From the NCBI RefSeq assembly GCF_040149665.1, contig NZ_JBEFLP010000001.1, forward strand, positions 2,170,001 to 2,234,000: DNA of 64,000 bases, in the 5' to 3' direction. Below, piece after piece: positions 8,523-17,152 of this stretch. The stretch is from Sulfitobacter sp. HNIBRBA3233 (GTDB lineage: Bacteria; Pseudomonadota; Alphaproteobacteria; Rhodobacterales; Rhodobacteraceae). Under the pieces are notes generated by a model. That model was not told where the DNA came from and searched no databases. It was given only the letters and a program-made list of their open reading frames with translations. How positions within the stretch are numbered: position 1 is the stretch's first letter; every line of letters begins with the position of its first letter. The position numbers and the translations under genes were made by a program.

Positions 8523-9538
8523 GCCGGACCGTCACACTCGCATCCGCCGGACCGGCGCTGAGCGTACAGGACATGGGGCGGCCGGGGTTTCTGGCACAGG
8601 GCCTGACGCGCGGCGGCGCGATGGACACGCTCGCGCTGGCCGAAGGGGCGGCGCTTCTTGGTCAGGATCCCGGTCTCGCCGCGATTGAACTGGGCGGGAT
8701 GGGCGGCACCTTCACCTTCGGCGAAGACACCCGTATCGCGCTGACAGGCGCGCCGATGCCCGCAAGCTGCGACGGCGAAACACTGGCCTGGTACGCGAGC
8801 CACCTGATACCCGCCGGTGCAAAGCTGGTGATCGGCGTCGCGCAGACCGGCAACTACGGCTATCTGCACGTCGGTGGCGGCATCGACGTGGCAGAGCGTA
8901 TGGGCGCGCGCGCAACCCATCTCAGCGCGGGTCTGGGTGCCTTGCTGGCCGCCGGAGACGAATTGCCCGTCGGGCCCGACAAGGGAACGTCAACCGGCAT
9001 GACCCTGACGCCGGAGGCGCGGTTCGACGGCGGAACCGTGCGGATCGTGGCGTCGATGCAAACCGATCTCTTCGACGCGCAAACACAGGACCAGTTCACT
9101 GCGACAGCGTTCAAACGCGATGCCCGGGCGAACCGGATGGGCGTCCGGCTGGATCACGATGGTCCGGCCATCGCCGCGGCGGGGCAGCTGAATATCCTGT
9201 CGGATGTGATCGTGCAGGGCGACATTCAGGTCACCGGTGACGGCGCGCCCTTCGTGCTGATGGCCGATTGCCAGACGACCGGCGGCTACCCCCGTATCGC
9301 AACGGTCATCCCCGCCGATCTGCCGCGCATGGCGCAGGCGCCCGCCGGTGCAACGCTCAGGTTCAGCTTTGTCGACATGTCCGAGGCCCGCGCAATTCAG
9401 GAACGCGATACCGCTGCCCGTGCCAAGCTGAAGTCCACCCTGCGGCCCTTGCTGCGCGATCCGTCGACGATCCGCGATCTGCTGAGCTACACGTTGATCA
9501 GCGGTGTCGTCTCTGCCACCCATGACCCGTACCAATAA
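8519..9538 (+). CDS. pxpC: 5-oxoprolinase subunit C (KipA-like carboxyltransferase)
   Basis: Partner of PxpB in pyroglutamate cleavage. Length 339 residues, as usual for biotin-dependent-carboxyltransferase-like KipA/PxpC proteins. Diagnostic stretches are SVQDMGRPGF followed by GGAMD near the N-terminus, GYLHVGGGIDV in the middle, and DCQTTGGYPRIATV near residue 250. It is translationally coupled to pxpB by a four-base overlap and followed after 11 bp by pxpA. Confidence 0.93.
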   Translation: MSRTVTLASAGPALSVQDMGRPGFLAQGLTRGGAMDTLALAEGAALLGQDPGLAAIELGGMGGTFTFGEDTRIALTGAPMPASCDGETLAWYASHLIPAGAKLVIGVAQTGNYGYLHVGGGIDVAERMGARATHLSAGLGALLAAGDELPVGPDKGTSTGMTLTPEARFDGGTVRIVASMQTDLFDAQTQDQFTATAFKRDARANRMGVRLDHDGPAIAAAGQLNILSDVIVQGDIQVTGDGAPFVLMADCQTTGGYPRIATVIPADLPRMAQAPAGATLRFSFVDMSEARAIQERDTAARAKLKSTLRPLLRDPSTIRDLLSYTLISGVVSATHDPYQ

Positions 9539-9549
9539 GGAGACCTGAG

Positions 9550-10320
9550 ATGCGTGTGGATCTGAATGCCGACATGGGCGAAAGCTTTGGCGCGTGGAAA
9601 ATGGGCGACGATGCATCGCTGCTGAAAACAGTCACCTCGGCGAATATCGCCTGCGGCGGCCATGCCGGAGACCCTGATGTGATGGCCGCGACGATGCGCA
9701 TGGCCTCACAGAACGGTGTCGGCATTGGCGCGCATCCCGGCTTCATGGATATCGCGGGCTTCGGGCGAAACCGCATGTCGGTTCCCCGCGCCACGCTCCA
9801 GAACCAGATCCGCTATCAGGTGGCGGCAAGCATCGGCATGGCGCGCAGCGTCGGCGCCGAAGTGCGGCACCTGAAACTGCACGGCGCGATTGCCAATATG
9901 GCCTCTGAAGACGAGGATCTTGCGCAGGATCTGTTTGAGGCGGCGCTGTCGGTCGCACCCGACCTGATTGTCATGGTTCTGTCGGCCACCGCCCAGCAGC
10001 GCGCGGCAGAAAGCCTCGGCTGCACCTGGGCGGGCGAGATTTTCGCCGACCGCGCCTATAACGAAAATGCAACTCTCGTCGATCGCAGTATAGAGGGTGC
10101 CGTTATCCACGATCCGGAAATCGCCGGCAAACGCATGGTCGAGATGGTCAAGGCCGGCGCGATCATCACCGACAGCGGCAAACACATCCCCACCGCCGTC
10201 GACACGATCTGCCTGCACGGGGACACGCCCACCGCCGTCCAGATCGCGCAACAGGTCCGCAAGGCGCTGGAGGCCGCTGGCATCACCCTGCAAACCTTCA
10301 AGGGGCGGACATCCGTCTGA
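9550..10320 (+). CDS. pxpA: 5-oxoprolinase subunit A (LamB/YcsF family)
   Basis: Third subunit of the PxpABC 5-oxoprolinase. The 256-residue protein begins VDLNADMGESFGAW, the hallmark of the LamB/YcsF family, followed by SANIACGGHAGD, IGAHPGF and LKLHGA, which carry metal or substrate ligands in this polysaccharide-deacetylase-like barrel. Start ATG 9550 has AAGGAG about 8 bases upstream. It ends the pxp operon. The next gene is a Crp/Fnr regulator 46 bp further on with its own ribosome site. Confidence 0.95.
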   Translation: MRVDLNADMGESFGAWKMGDDASLLKTVTSANIACGGHAGDPDVMAATMRMASQNGVGIGAHPGFMDIAGFGRNRMSVPRATLQNQIRYQVAASIGMARSVGAEVRHLKLHGAIANMASEDEDLAQDLFEAALSVAPDLIVMVLSATAQQRAAESLGCTWAGEIFADRAYNENATLVDRSIEGAVIHDPEIAGKRMVEMVKAGAIITDSGKHIPTAVDTICLHGDTPTAVQIAQQVRKALEAAGITLQTFKGRTSV

Positions 10321-10366
10321 CCGCAAACCCCGACTGCAAAGCGGATCAACAGACGAGGATTGCGTT

Positions 10367-11089
10367 ATGAAAACCCGCTCTGCCCCTTCCACGCCCGACA
10401 GCGCACCGCCCGCAAAAACACTGGCGGACGGTGAGTGGGTCGAACGCTTTCCGGGCCTGTCCCGGCTGAACGCCGAGATCAAGGCGCAGCTGATCGGGCG
10501 CAGCCGCATCATCACCGTGGCAGAGGGTGAAATGGTGTTCGGGCCGGGAAATTCGCCGGAAAACATGCTGTTCCTTTTGTCCGGAACAGTCCGGGTCCAG
10601 CAGGTGTCGGACACCGGCCACGAAATTGTCCTCTACCGGATCAATGCGGGCGAAAGCTGTGTGCTGACCACCGCGTGCCTGCTGGCCTATGACGACTACA
10701 GCGCCGAAGGCATCGCCGAGACGGATATCGAAGCCGCCGCCGTGCCGCGGGATGTCTTCGACGATCTTGTGGCGCAGTCAAAACCGTTCCGGGATTTCGT
10801 GTTTGCGGCCTTCTCCAAGCGTATCACCGATCTGTTCCTGATCATCGACGAAGTGGCGTTCCAGCGGCTGGACGTCCGGCTGGCGGACAAACTGGTCACG
10901 CTTTCGGACGACACGGGCCACCTTGCGGCGACACACCAGAAACTATCGGTCGAACTGGGCACCGCGCGCGAAGTGATCTCGCGCCAGTTGCAGGAGTTCC
11001 AACGGCGCGGATGGATCGAACAATCGCGCGGAAAGATCCGGCTGCTGGACCGCGTCCAGCTGGAAGCGCTGGCGCGGCAGCACGGCTGA
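10367..11089 (+). CDS. Crp/Fnr-family transcriptional regulator (sulfur-gene associated)
   Basis: A 240-residue regulator. The cyclic-nucleotide-type beta-barrel covers about residues 25-140 (GEMVFGPGNSPENMLFLLSG). The DNA-binding helix-turn-helix is at about 178-225 (KLSVELGTAREVISRQLQEF). No Fnr-type N-terminal cysteine cluster is seen, so it is not an iron-sulfur oxygen sensor. One Cys pair candidate (GESCVLTTACL) lies in the sensor domain. I infer it senses a sulfur or redox signal because it directly precedes YeeE/YedE channels and a persulfide-dioxygenase-like enzyme. A perfect Crp/Fnr-like palindrome stands between it and them (11100-11114). ATG 10367 has GACGAGGA upstream. Confidence 0.88.
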   Translation: MKTRSAPSTPDSAPPAKTLADGEWVERFPGLSRLNAEIKAQLIGRSRIITVAEGEMVFGPGNSPENMLFLLSGTVRVQQVSDTGHEIVLYRINAGESCVLTTACLLAYDDYSAEGIAETDIEAAAVPRDVFDDLVAQSKPFRDFVFAAFSKRITDLFLIIDEVAFQRLDVRLADKLVTLSDDTGHLAATHQKLSVELGTAREVISRQLQEFQRRGWIEQSRGKIRLLDRVQLEALARQHG

Positions 11090-11099
11090 TCCCGGAATT

Positions 11100-11142
11100 G
11101 GTGACAATGTCACCGTCAGGCGGGCCGTAGCTGCGCTATACC
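11100..11142 (+). promoter_or_regulatory. Candidate class-II Crp/Fnr promoter for the yeeE/PDO operon
   Basis: GGTGACAATGTCACC (11100-11114) is a perfect palindrome around a central A, with the GTGAC/GTCAC half-sites of Crp/Fnr proteins. A possible -10 element TATACC lies at 11137-11142. A start about seven bases after it would put the palindrome centre near -42, the classic class II activator position. This is inferred from sequence only. Confidence 0.6.
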
Positions 11143-11188
11143 TCGGCGGAACAGACCGCAATACCCGACCGAGGAGTCGCATCCAGCC

Positions 11189-11623
11189 ATGATCGAAACT
11201 GCTTTTACCCCCTTTCAATCGCTCGGCGGTGGCGTGCTGATCGGCCTTTCCGCCGTTCTTCTGATGGCCACGCTGGGCCGGATCATGGGCGCCACCGGCG
11301 TTCTGGCGGGCGTCCTGCATCCGAACGGCTGGTCAGACTGGTCATGGCGCACCGCGACCCTGCTGGGCATGGTAAGCGGTCCTCTGGCGATCTATCTCCT
11401 TAGCGGCGGAATGCCCGAAATCTCGGTTCCCGTATCGACGCCGATGCTGCTTGTCGGTGGCTTTCTCGTCGGGATCGGCGTGACCTTCGGCGCGGGATGC
11501 ACCTCGGGCCACGGGGTCTGCGGCATGGCGCGGCTGTCACCGCGATCGATCGCGGCAACGCTGACCTTCATGCTGACAACCGTCATCACCGTCTACCTTG
11601 TCCGCCACGTGTTCGGAGCCTGA
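11189..11623 (+). CDS. YeeE/YedE family (thio)sulfur transporter, first half
   Basis: A 144-residue membrane protein of the YeeE/YedE (DUF395) family. Characterised relatives such as TsuA move thiosulfate or other sulfur species through the inner membrane. About four helices are visible, with the family motif FGAGCTSGHGVCGMARLS near residues 98-115, whose cysteines are thought to relay sulfur. It is about half the length of single-chain members, and its partner half is encoded three bases downstream. The start is ATG 11189. It lies in an operon with the second half and an MBL-fold persulfide dioxygenase. Confidence 0.88.
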   Translation: MIETAFTPFQSLGGGVLIGLSAVLLMATLGRIMGATGVLAGVLHPNGWSDWSWRTATLLGMVSGPLAIYLLSGGMPEISVPVSTPMLLVGGFLVGIGVTFGAGCTSGHGVCGMARLSPRSIAATLTFMLTTVITVYLVRHVFGA

Positions 11624-11626
11624 CCC

Positions 11627-12064
11627 ATGCGCATCCTCGTCTCTTACATCATCGGCCTGATCTTCGGCATCGGCATCTCGATCTCGGGAATGGCCAATCC
11701 TGCGAAGGTGCTGAACTTCTTCGACATTGCGGGCAGCTGGGACCCCAGCCTTGCCTTCGTCATGGGCGGCGCGCTCGTGACGACTTTCATCGGCTACCGC
11801 TTCGTTCTCAAGGGATCCGGCCCGCTGATCGGTGGCGTATTCCACCTGCCCACGCGGCGCGAGCTTGACCTGCCCCTGCTGGGTGGCGCCGCCGTTTTCG
11901 GCGTGGGCTGGGGCATAGCGGGGTTCTGCCCGGGCGGTGCGCTGCCCGCGCTCGGCACCGGACGATCCGAAGTTCTGATATTTGTCGTTGCACTGATCGG
12001 TGGTATCCTATGCGCAAAATTGCTGCAGGCCACGACAGACAGGCGCAAAACCGCGACCACCTGA
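11627..12064 (+). CDS. YeeE/YedE family (thio)sulfur transporter, second half
   Basis: A 145-residue companion of the preceding gene (DUF6691-type half transporter). It starts MRILVSYIIGLIFGIGISISGMANPAKVL, seen as a first helix and a conserved loop, and carries the sulfur-relay-like motif GFCPGGALPALG near residues 101-112. The three-base spacing suggests co-expression at equal levels. The two halves together match the length of one full YeeE protein. Transported substrate is inferred to be a sulfur compound from family and from the neighbouring enzyme. Confidence 0.88.
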   Translation: MRILVSYIIGLIFGIGISISGMANPAKVLNFFDIAGSWDPSLAFVMGGALVTTFIGYRFVLKGSGPLIGGVFHLPTRRELDLPLLGGAAVFGVGWGIAGFCPGGALPALGTGRSEVLIFVVALIGGILCAKLLQATTDRRKTATT

Positions 12065-12080
12065 CCGGTAGGAGGATGCA

Positions 12081-12962
12081 ATGGACTATCCCGTCAACTT
12101 GAACGTCAAACCCGAGGTCACAGGCTTCTTCGACGAAGCGACGAACACGATCACCTATCTTGTTGTCGATCCACAGACCAATCACTGTGCGATCATCGAC
12201 AGCGTGATGGACATCGACTACGCGGCAGGCCGCATCACCTATGACCACGCCGACGCCCTGATCGCCGAGATCGAGGCGCGCGATCTGACGCTGGACTGGA
12301 TCATTGAAACCCACGTCCACGCCGACCATCTGAGCGCCGCGCCCTACATCCAACAGCGGCTGGGCGGCAAGATCGGCGTAGGCGAGAAGATCATGGTCGT
12401 TCAGGAGACTTTCGGCAAAATCTTCAACGAGGGGACCGAATTCGAACGGGACGGCAGCCAGTTCGACGCGCTGTTCAAGGACGGCGACACCTACAAGGTC
12501 GGCAGCATGGAAGGTTTCGCCATGTACACCCCCGGCCACACGCCCGCCTGCATGGTCCACGTGATCGGCGATGCCGCCTTCGCAGGTGACACGCTGTTCA
12601 TGCCCGACGGAGGATCGGCGCGTGCGGATTTTCCCGGCGGTGACGCGGGCGAGCTCTACGACAGTATCCAGAAGGTATTGTCCCTGCCGGACGACATGCG
12701 GCTTTTCATGTGCCACGACTACGGCCCCAACGGGCGCGTGATCCAGTGGGAAACCACGGTGGCCGAGCAGAAGGCAAAGAACATCCACGTCGGCGGCGGC
12801 AAGACCCGCGAGGAATTCATACGGTTCCGCACCGAGCGTGACGCACAGCTTGCGATGCCCAAGCTGATCATCCCGTCGCTACAGGTGAACATGCGCGCAG
12901 GCCGTCTGCCCACCGACAAGGACGGAAACCCGATGCTGAAAGTGCCGGTCAACGGGATCTGA
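12081..12962 (+). CDS. MBL-fold hydrolase, persulfide-dioxygenase-like
   Basis: A 293-residue metallo-beta-lactamase-fold protein. The metal motif is H78-V-H80-A-D82-H83, followed by YTPGHTPACMVH, FAGDTLF and MCHDYGP. This is the ETHE1/Blh pattern, in which a single iron oxidises glutathione persulfide to sulfite. The rhodanese domain found in some homologues is absent, and the C-terminal part ends LQVNMRAGRLP, as in bacterial Blh proteins. It lies 16 bp after the YeeE pair with AGGAGG before the ATG. The operon would import or handle sulfane sulfur and oxidise it. A glyoxalase II activity is a less likely alternative. Confidence 0.85.
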   Translation: MDYPVNLNVKPEVTGFFDEATNTITYLVVDPQTNHCAIIDSVMDIDYAAGRITYDHADALIAEIEARDLTLDWIIETHVHADHLSAAPYIQQRLGGKIGVGEKIMVVQETFGKIFNEGTEFERDGSQFDALFKDGDTYKVGSMEGFAMYTPGHTPACMVHVIGDAAFAGDTLFMPDGGSARADFPGGDAGELYDSIQKVLSLPDDMRLFMCHDYGPNGRVIQWETTVAEQKAKNIHVGGGKTREEFIRFRTERDAQLAMPKLIIPSLQVNMRAGRLPTDKDGNPMLKVPVNGI

Positions 12963-13062
12963 GCGCCTGAAGGTCTGCCCGATTATTAGGCAATGACCGC
13001 AGAGCGCTCAATTTCCGGCAGGTTTCATTGCCTCTTCCGCTGGTTTGGCACAAGCTCGATAC

Positions 13063-14487
13063 ATGATCGAGTCTCCCAAATTTTTCGACGAAATGCTGAC
13101 CGGCAACGGGCCGCGCGGCCCCTATGCCTCCTACCACGAGTGGTTCGCCCGTCAGGACAACAAACGTCTTGCCCAGAAGGCCAGCGAGGCGGAGGCCTTC
13201 TTCCGGCGGACCGGCATCACCTTCAATGTCTACGGACAGGAAGCCGCCGAGGAGCGGCTGATCCCCTTCGACCTGGTGCCGCGGATCGTGGCCCATCAGG
13301 AATGGGCCAAACTCTCGCGCGGGATCGAGCAGCGCGTCAGCGCGATCAATGCTTTCCTGCACGATATCTATAACCGGCAGGAGATCCTGCGCGCGGGGGT
13401 CGTGCCGAAACACCTGATTGCCCGGAACGAGGCCTTCTTGCCGCAGATGCTCGATTTCACCCCGCCGGGTGGTGTCTATACCCACATCGTCGGCACAGAT
13501 ATCGTGCGCACCGGCGAAGACGATTTCTACGTTCTCGAAGACAATGCCCGCACGCCTTCGGGCGTCAGCTACATGCTCGAAAACCGCGAGACGATGCTGC
13601 AAATGTTCCCGGAACTGTTCAGCACGATCCGTGTGCAGCAGGTTGGCGATTATCCCAAGAACCTGCGCCGGGCTCTGGCGGCTTCGGCACCGGCCTCGGC
13701 GGGCAACAGGCCCTGCGTCGCGGTTCTGACACCGGGCATGTATAACTCGGCCTATTACGAACACAGCTTCCTCGCCGATCAGATGGGCGTGGAACTGGTC
13801 GAAGGGCACGACCTGCGCGTCGTCGACGGCCATATCGCCATGCGCACGACGCGCGGCTACCGACAGATCGACGTGCTTTACCGGCGCGTGGATGACGAAT
13901 ACCTTGATCCGCTCACCTTCAATCCGTCGTCGATGCTGGGTGTGCCGGGGATCATGGATGTCTACCGCGCGGGCAATATCACCATCGCGAACGCACCGGG
14001 CACCGGGATTGCGGACGACAAGGCGATCTACAGCTACATGCCCGAGATCGTCGAATTCTACACCGGCGAACGTGCGATCCTGAAGAACGTAGAGACCCAC
14101 CGCTGCTCGGACCCCGAAAGCCTGAAATACACTCTCGATAACCTTGCGGATCTGGTGGTCAAGGAAGTGCACGGTTCAGGGGGCTACGGCATGCTGGTCG
14201 GCCCCGCCGCCAGCAAGAAGGAGCTCGCGGATTTCGCGGACAAGCTGAAGGCGAAGCCGGGCAATTATATCTCGCAACCCACGCTCTCGCTGTCGACGGT
14301 CCCGATCTTTACCGAAAGCGGGCTTGCGCCCCGTCACGTCGACCTGCGCCCCTTCGCGCTGGTATCGCCACAGGGCGTCAATATCACGCCCGGCGGGCTG
14401 ACGCGGGTCGCGCTGTCCGAGGGATCGCTGGTCGTGAATTCGTCGCAGGGCGGCGGGACAAAAGACACATGGGTACTGGAGGCCTGA
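13063..14487 (+). CDS. Circularly permuted type 2 ATP-grasp protein (Anbu cluster)
   Basis: A 474-residue protein of the circularly permuted ATP-grasp family (former DUF404/407/403). Such proteins are predicted amide ligases that use ATP to join an amine to a carboxylate. Visible family stretches are GPYASYHEWF, FNVYGQEAAEERLIPFDLVPRI, FYVLEDNARTPSGVSYMLENR and, near the C-terminus, VKEVHGSGGYGMLVGP and ITPGGLTRVAL. ATG 13063 is chosen over TTG 13045, though neither has a clear ribosome site. The next two genes follow with no spacing. Clustering with an alpha-E protein, a transglutaminase and an Anbu peptidase is a known conserved neighbourhood whose product is not established. Confidence 0.88.
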   Translation: MIESPKFFDEMLTGNGPRGPYASYHEWFARQDNKRLAQKASEAEAFFRRTGITFNVYGQEAAEERLIPFDLVPRIVAHQEWAKLSRGIEQRVSAINAFLHDIYNRQEILRAGVVPKHLIARNEAFLPQMLDFTPPGGVYTHIVGTDIVRTGEDDFYVLEDNARTPSGVSYMLENRETMLQMFPELFSTIRVQQVGDYPKNLRRALAASAPASAGNRPCVAVLTPGMYNSAYYEHSFLADQMGVELVEGHDLRVVDGHIAMRTTRGYRQIDVLYRRVDDEYLDPLTFNPSSMLGVPGIMDVYRAGNITIANAPGTGIADDKAIYSYMPEIVEFYTGERAILKNVETHRCSDPESLKYTLDNLADLVVKEVHGSGGYGMLVGPAASKKELADFADKLKAKPGNYISQPTLSLSTVPIFTESGLAPRHVDLRPFALVSPQGVNITPGGLTRVALSEGSLVVNSSQGGGTKDTWVLEA

Positions 14488-15429
14488 ATGCTGGGAAAAA
14501 CCGCAGGCGGCCTGTACTGGATGTTTCGCTATCTCGAGCGGGCCGAAAGCACCGCGCGCCTGGTCGAGGCCGGATTTCGTATTGCGCTGACACGATCGAA
14601 CGACGCGGAGGCGGAATGGAAGTCGGTGATCGTCACCTCGTCGAGCCAGTCCGCCTATGAGGCGGTTCACGATGGATATGACAGTGCACGCGTCATCGAC
14701 TACCTGCTGAGGGATCAGAACAATCCCAACTCTGTCCTGTCAGTGATCAAGGCCGCGCGGGACAACGCGCGACTGGTCCGCACCGCCCTGACGACCGAGG
14801 TCTGGTTTGCGGTCAACGACACGTGGATGATGCTGCGCGATCTGCTCAAGGAGCCGGTGCCGGAGACGGAATTGCCCGCGATCCTTGCCAACATCCGGCA
14901 GCAATCGGCGCTGGTGCGCGGTGCCCTGCACGGCACGATGCTGCGCAATGACATCTACGAATTCTGCAAGCTTGGGATGATGATCGAACGGCTCGACAGC
15001 ACCGCGCGGATCATCGACGTGAAATACTATTCGCTTTTGCCCTCGCCCGCCTTCGTGGGCAGCCGCATGGACAATGTTCAATGGGAAACCCTGCTGCGCT
15101 CGGTGTCGGCGCACAGATCGTTCCGCTGGGCGGTGGAAGAGGAATTTGCCGCCCCCGCCATCGCGGAATTCCTGATCCTCGACAAACGTATGCCGCGTTC
15201 GATCATGTTCTGCGCGGGCGAGATCACCGATGGCTTGCGGCGTATCGCCGAGGGCTACGGCATCCGTTCCGACTCGCAGCAACAGGCCGAGAGCATGTAC
15301 CAGCGTCTGGCCAGCCGCGACATTGCCTCGATCTTCGACGACGGGCTGCACGATGTAATTAACGAGATCATCTCCAACAACGCAAACCTTGCCCACCGGA
15401 TCGAGCAGGACTACAGGTTCATTGCATAG
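14488..15429 (+). CDS. Alpha-E domain-containing protein (Anbu cluster)
   Basis: A 313-residue, almost wholly alpha-helical protein of the alpha-E family (PF04168). It begins LGKTAGGLYWMFRYLERAE, the diagnostic start, and contains ENARLVR-like DNARLVRTALTTEVW. The ATG directly follows the TGA of the ATP-grasp gene and its stop directly precedes the next ATG, so the three are translated as one unit. No catalytic residues are known. Comparative genomics suggests it works with the ATP-grasp ligase on a peptide or peptide-like product. Confidence 0.9.
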   Translation: MLGKTAGGLYWMFRYLERAESTARLVEAGFRIALTRSNDAEAEWKSVIVTSSSQSAYEAVHDGYDSARVIDYLLRDQNNPNSVLSVIKAARDNARLVRTALTTEVWFAVNDTWMMLRDLLKEPVPETELPAILANIRQQSALVRGALHGTMLRNDIYEFCKLGMMIERLDSTARIIDVKYYSLLPSPAFVGSRMDNVQWETLLRSVSAHRSFRWAVEEEFAAPAIAEFLILDKRMPRSIMFCAGEITDGLRRIAEGYGIRSDSQQQAESMYQRLASRDIASIFDDGLHDVINEIISNNANLAHRIEQDYRFIA

Positions 15430-16227
15430 ATGGAACTCAAGATCTCGCACCAGACACACTATCGCTACAGCGCACCGGTATCCTATGCGCTGCAAAAACT
15501 GCGTCTGCGCCCGTTACCGAATGTGCTTCAGACGGTGCCGGACTGGTCCATCGACATAGACGGCGGCCAGATCGAGGCCTCTTACAAGGATCACTACGGC
15601 AACCACGTCGATCTGGTCAGCGTCACACCGGGCGCGACCGAAGTCTCCGTGCGCGCCAGCGGGACAGTGGTGACAGAGCCGGGCACAGGCGTGCTGGGCA
15701 AAGTCTACGGACGCGCGCCCTTGTGGCACTTTCTGGAACCCACCGGGCCTACGACGCCGGGCGATACGGTCCGCGATCTGGCCCGGACAGTCAGCGACAG
15801 CGACGACACACTGGATGGGCTGCACAGCCTCTCGGCAGAAGTGCTGAAGGCCGTTCCCTACACGCTGGGGGTTACCAACAGCCAGACCACCGCCGAAGAA
15901 GCGTTGAAGACAGGCGGCGGCGTTTGTCAGGATCACGCCCAGATCTTTGCTGCGGCGGCGCGGGTTGCCGGTGTGCCGGCGCGTTACGTCAGCGGTTATC
16001 TGATGATGAACGACCGTATCGACCAGGATGCCTCCCACGCGTGGGTAGAAGCCTATCTGGATACGCTCGGCTGGGTCGGTTTCGATGTCTCGAACGGATA
16101 TTCACCCGACGAGCGCTATGTGCGGATTGCCACCGGACGCGACGCGCGCGATGCTTCGCCGATCGAGGGTATTCGCGTGGGCGCAGCGGATGAAACACTC
16201 GTTGTGTCCTTGCAGGTTCAACAGTAA
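15430..16227 (+). CDS. Transglutaminase-like cysteine protease family protein (Anbu cluster)
   Basis: A 265-residue protein with an N-terminal beta domain (MELKISHQTHYRYSAPVSYA, about residues 1-80) and a C-terminal transglutaminase-like core. The catalytic triad is readable: Cys in GGGVCQDHAQIF (near 163), His in DASHAWVEAYL (near 203) and Asp in VGFDVSNGY (near 218). In bacteria such domains usually cleave or transfer amide bonds. It is fused end to end with the alpha-E gene in the operon and lies 36 bp before the Anbu peptidase gene. Confidence 0.9.
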   Translation: MELKISHQTHYRYSAPVSYALQKLRLRPLPNVLQTVPDWSIDIDGGQIEASYKDHYGNHVDLVSVTPGATEVSVRASGTVVTEPGTGVLGKVYGRAPLWHFLEPTGPTTPGDTVRDLARTVSDSDDTLDGLHSLSAEVLKAVPYTLGVTNSQTTAEEALKTGGGVCQDHAQIFAAAARVAGVPARYVSGYLMMNDRIDQDASHAWVEAYLDTLGWVGFDVSNGYSPDERYVRIATGRDARDASPIEGIRVGAADETLVVSLQVQQ

Positions 16228-16263
16228 ATAGCGCGGATCACACGTCGTGATTGGAAGCCGGAA

Positions 16264-16995
16264 ATGACATATTGCGTTGGCATGAAGCTGGATCAGGGCC
16301 TCGTGTTCATGTCGGATACCCGTACAAATGCGGGTGTCGACAATTTTGCCGTGGCGAAAAAGATGTTCAGCTGGACAGTCCCGGGCGAACGGTCCATCAC
16401 GATCATGACTGCGGGCAACCTTGCCACGACGCAATCCCTCGTCAGCCTGCTGGAAGAGCGTTCGAAATCCCCCGAAGAGCGCAATCCGAACATATTGCAC
16501 GAGAAGACGATGTTTCAGGTGGCCCGCCTTGTCGGCGCCACGCTGAAAGAGGTGATCGCAGAAAGCACCCCTGAGGGTCAGGCATCGGCTGACCAGTTCA
16601 GCGCGTCCGTTATCGTGGGCGGGCAGATCATGGGCGGCCAGCCTACGGTATTCCTCGTCTATCCGGCGGGCAACTTTATCGAGATTACCGATGACACCCC
16701 TTTCTTCCAGATCGGCGAGACCAAATACGGCAAACCGATCCTCGTGCGGGCCTATGAGCCAAGCATGAGTTTTGAAGACGCGATCAAACTGTTGCTTGTC
16801 TCTTTCGACTCGACGGTCAAATCGAACCTTTCCGTCGGACTGCCCTTCGATTTGCAGGTCTACGAGGTGGACAGTTTCGACAACAGCCGCTCGAAGCGGA
16901 TCGAACAGGACGATCCTGTGTACCAGACGATCTCGAACGGCTGGGGTGACGCGCTGCGCGATGCGTTCCGGCAGCTGCCCAACTACACCTTCTAG
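16264..16995 (+). CDS. Anbu-type proteasome-like peptidase
   Basis: A 243-residue Ntn-hydrolase of the Anbu (ancestral beta-subunit) class, related to HslV and proteasome beta subunits. It begins MTYCVGMKLDQGLVFMSDTRTNAG. Removal of Met exposes Thr2, the expected nucleophile, and SDTRTNAG carries the conserved Asp. Lys and SAS-like residues follow (FSASVIVGGQ). Anbu forms a self-compartmentalised ring-like assembly in studied species, with no dedicated ATPase in the locus. The three upstream genes (ligase, alpha-E, transglutaminase) are its conserved partners. The pathway it serves is not settled. Confidence 0.92.
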   Translation: MTYCVGMKLDQGLVFMSDTRTNAGVDNFAVAKKMFSWTVPGERSITIMTAGNLATTQSLVSLLEERSKSPEERNPNILHEKTMFQVARLVGATLKEVIAESTPEGQASADQFSASVIVGGQIMGGQPTVFLVYPAGNFIEITDDTPFFQIGETKYGKPILVRAYEPSMSFEDAIKLLLVSFDSTVKSNLSVGLPFDLQVYEVDSFDNSRSKRIEQDDPVYQTISNGWGDALRDAFRQLPNYTF

Positions 16996-17152
16996 AACAC
17001 CACCTGAATTGAAGGGCTGCGACGGCGCTTCCGGGCCGGAGGCGGCGGCGCCATCGGCCTGCCCCCTGCGTGTTCAATCATCCTCGATCTTCTGCCCCTA
17101 GGACTGCCTGTAGCGCCGCCCAGAAGGGGCGGTCACAGAGCGAGGGGACACC

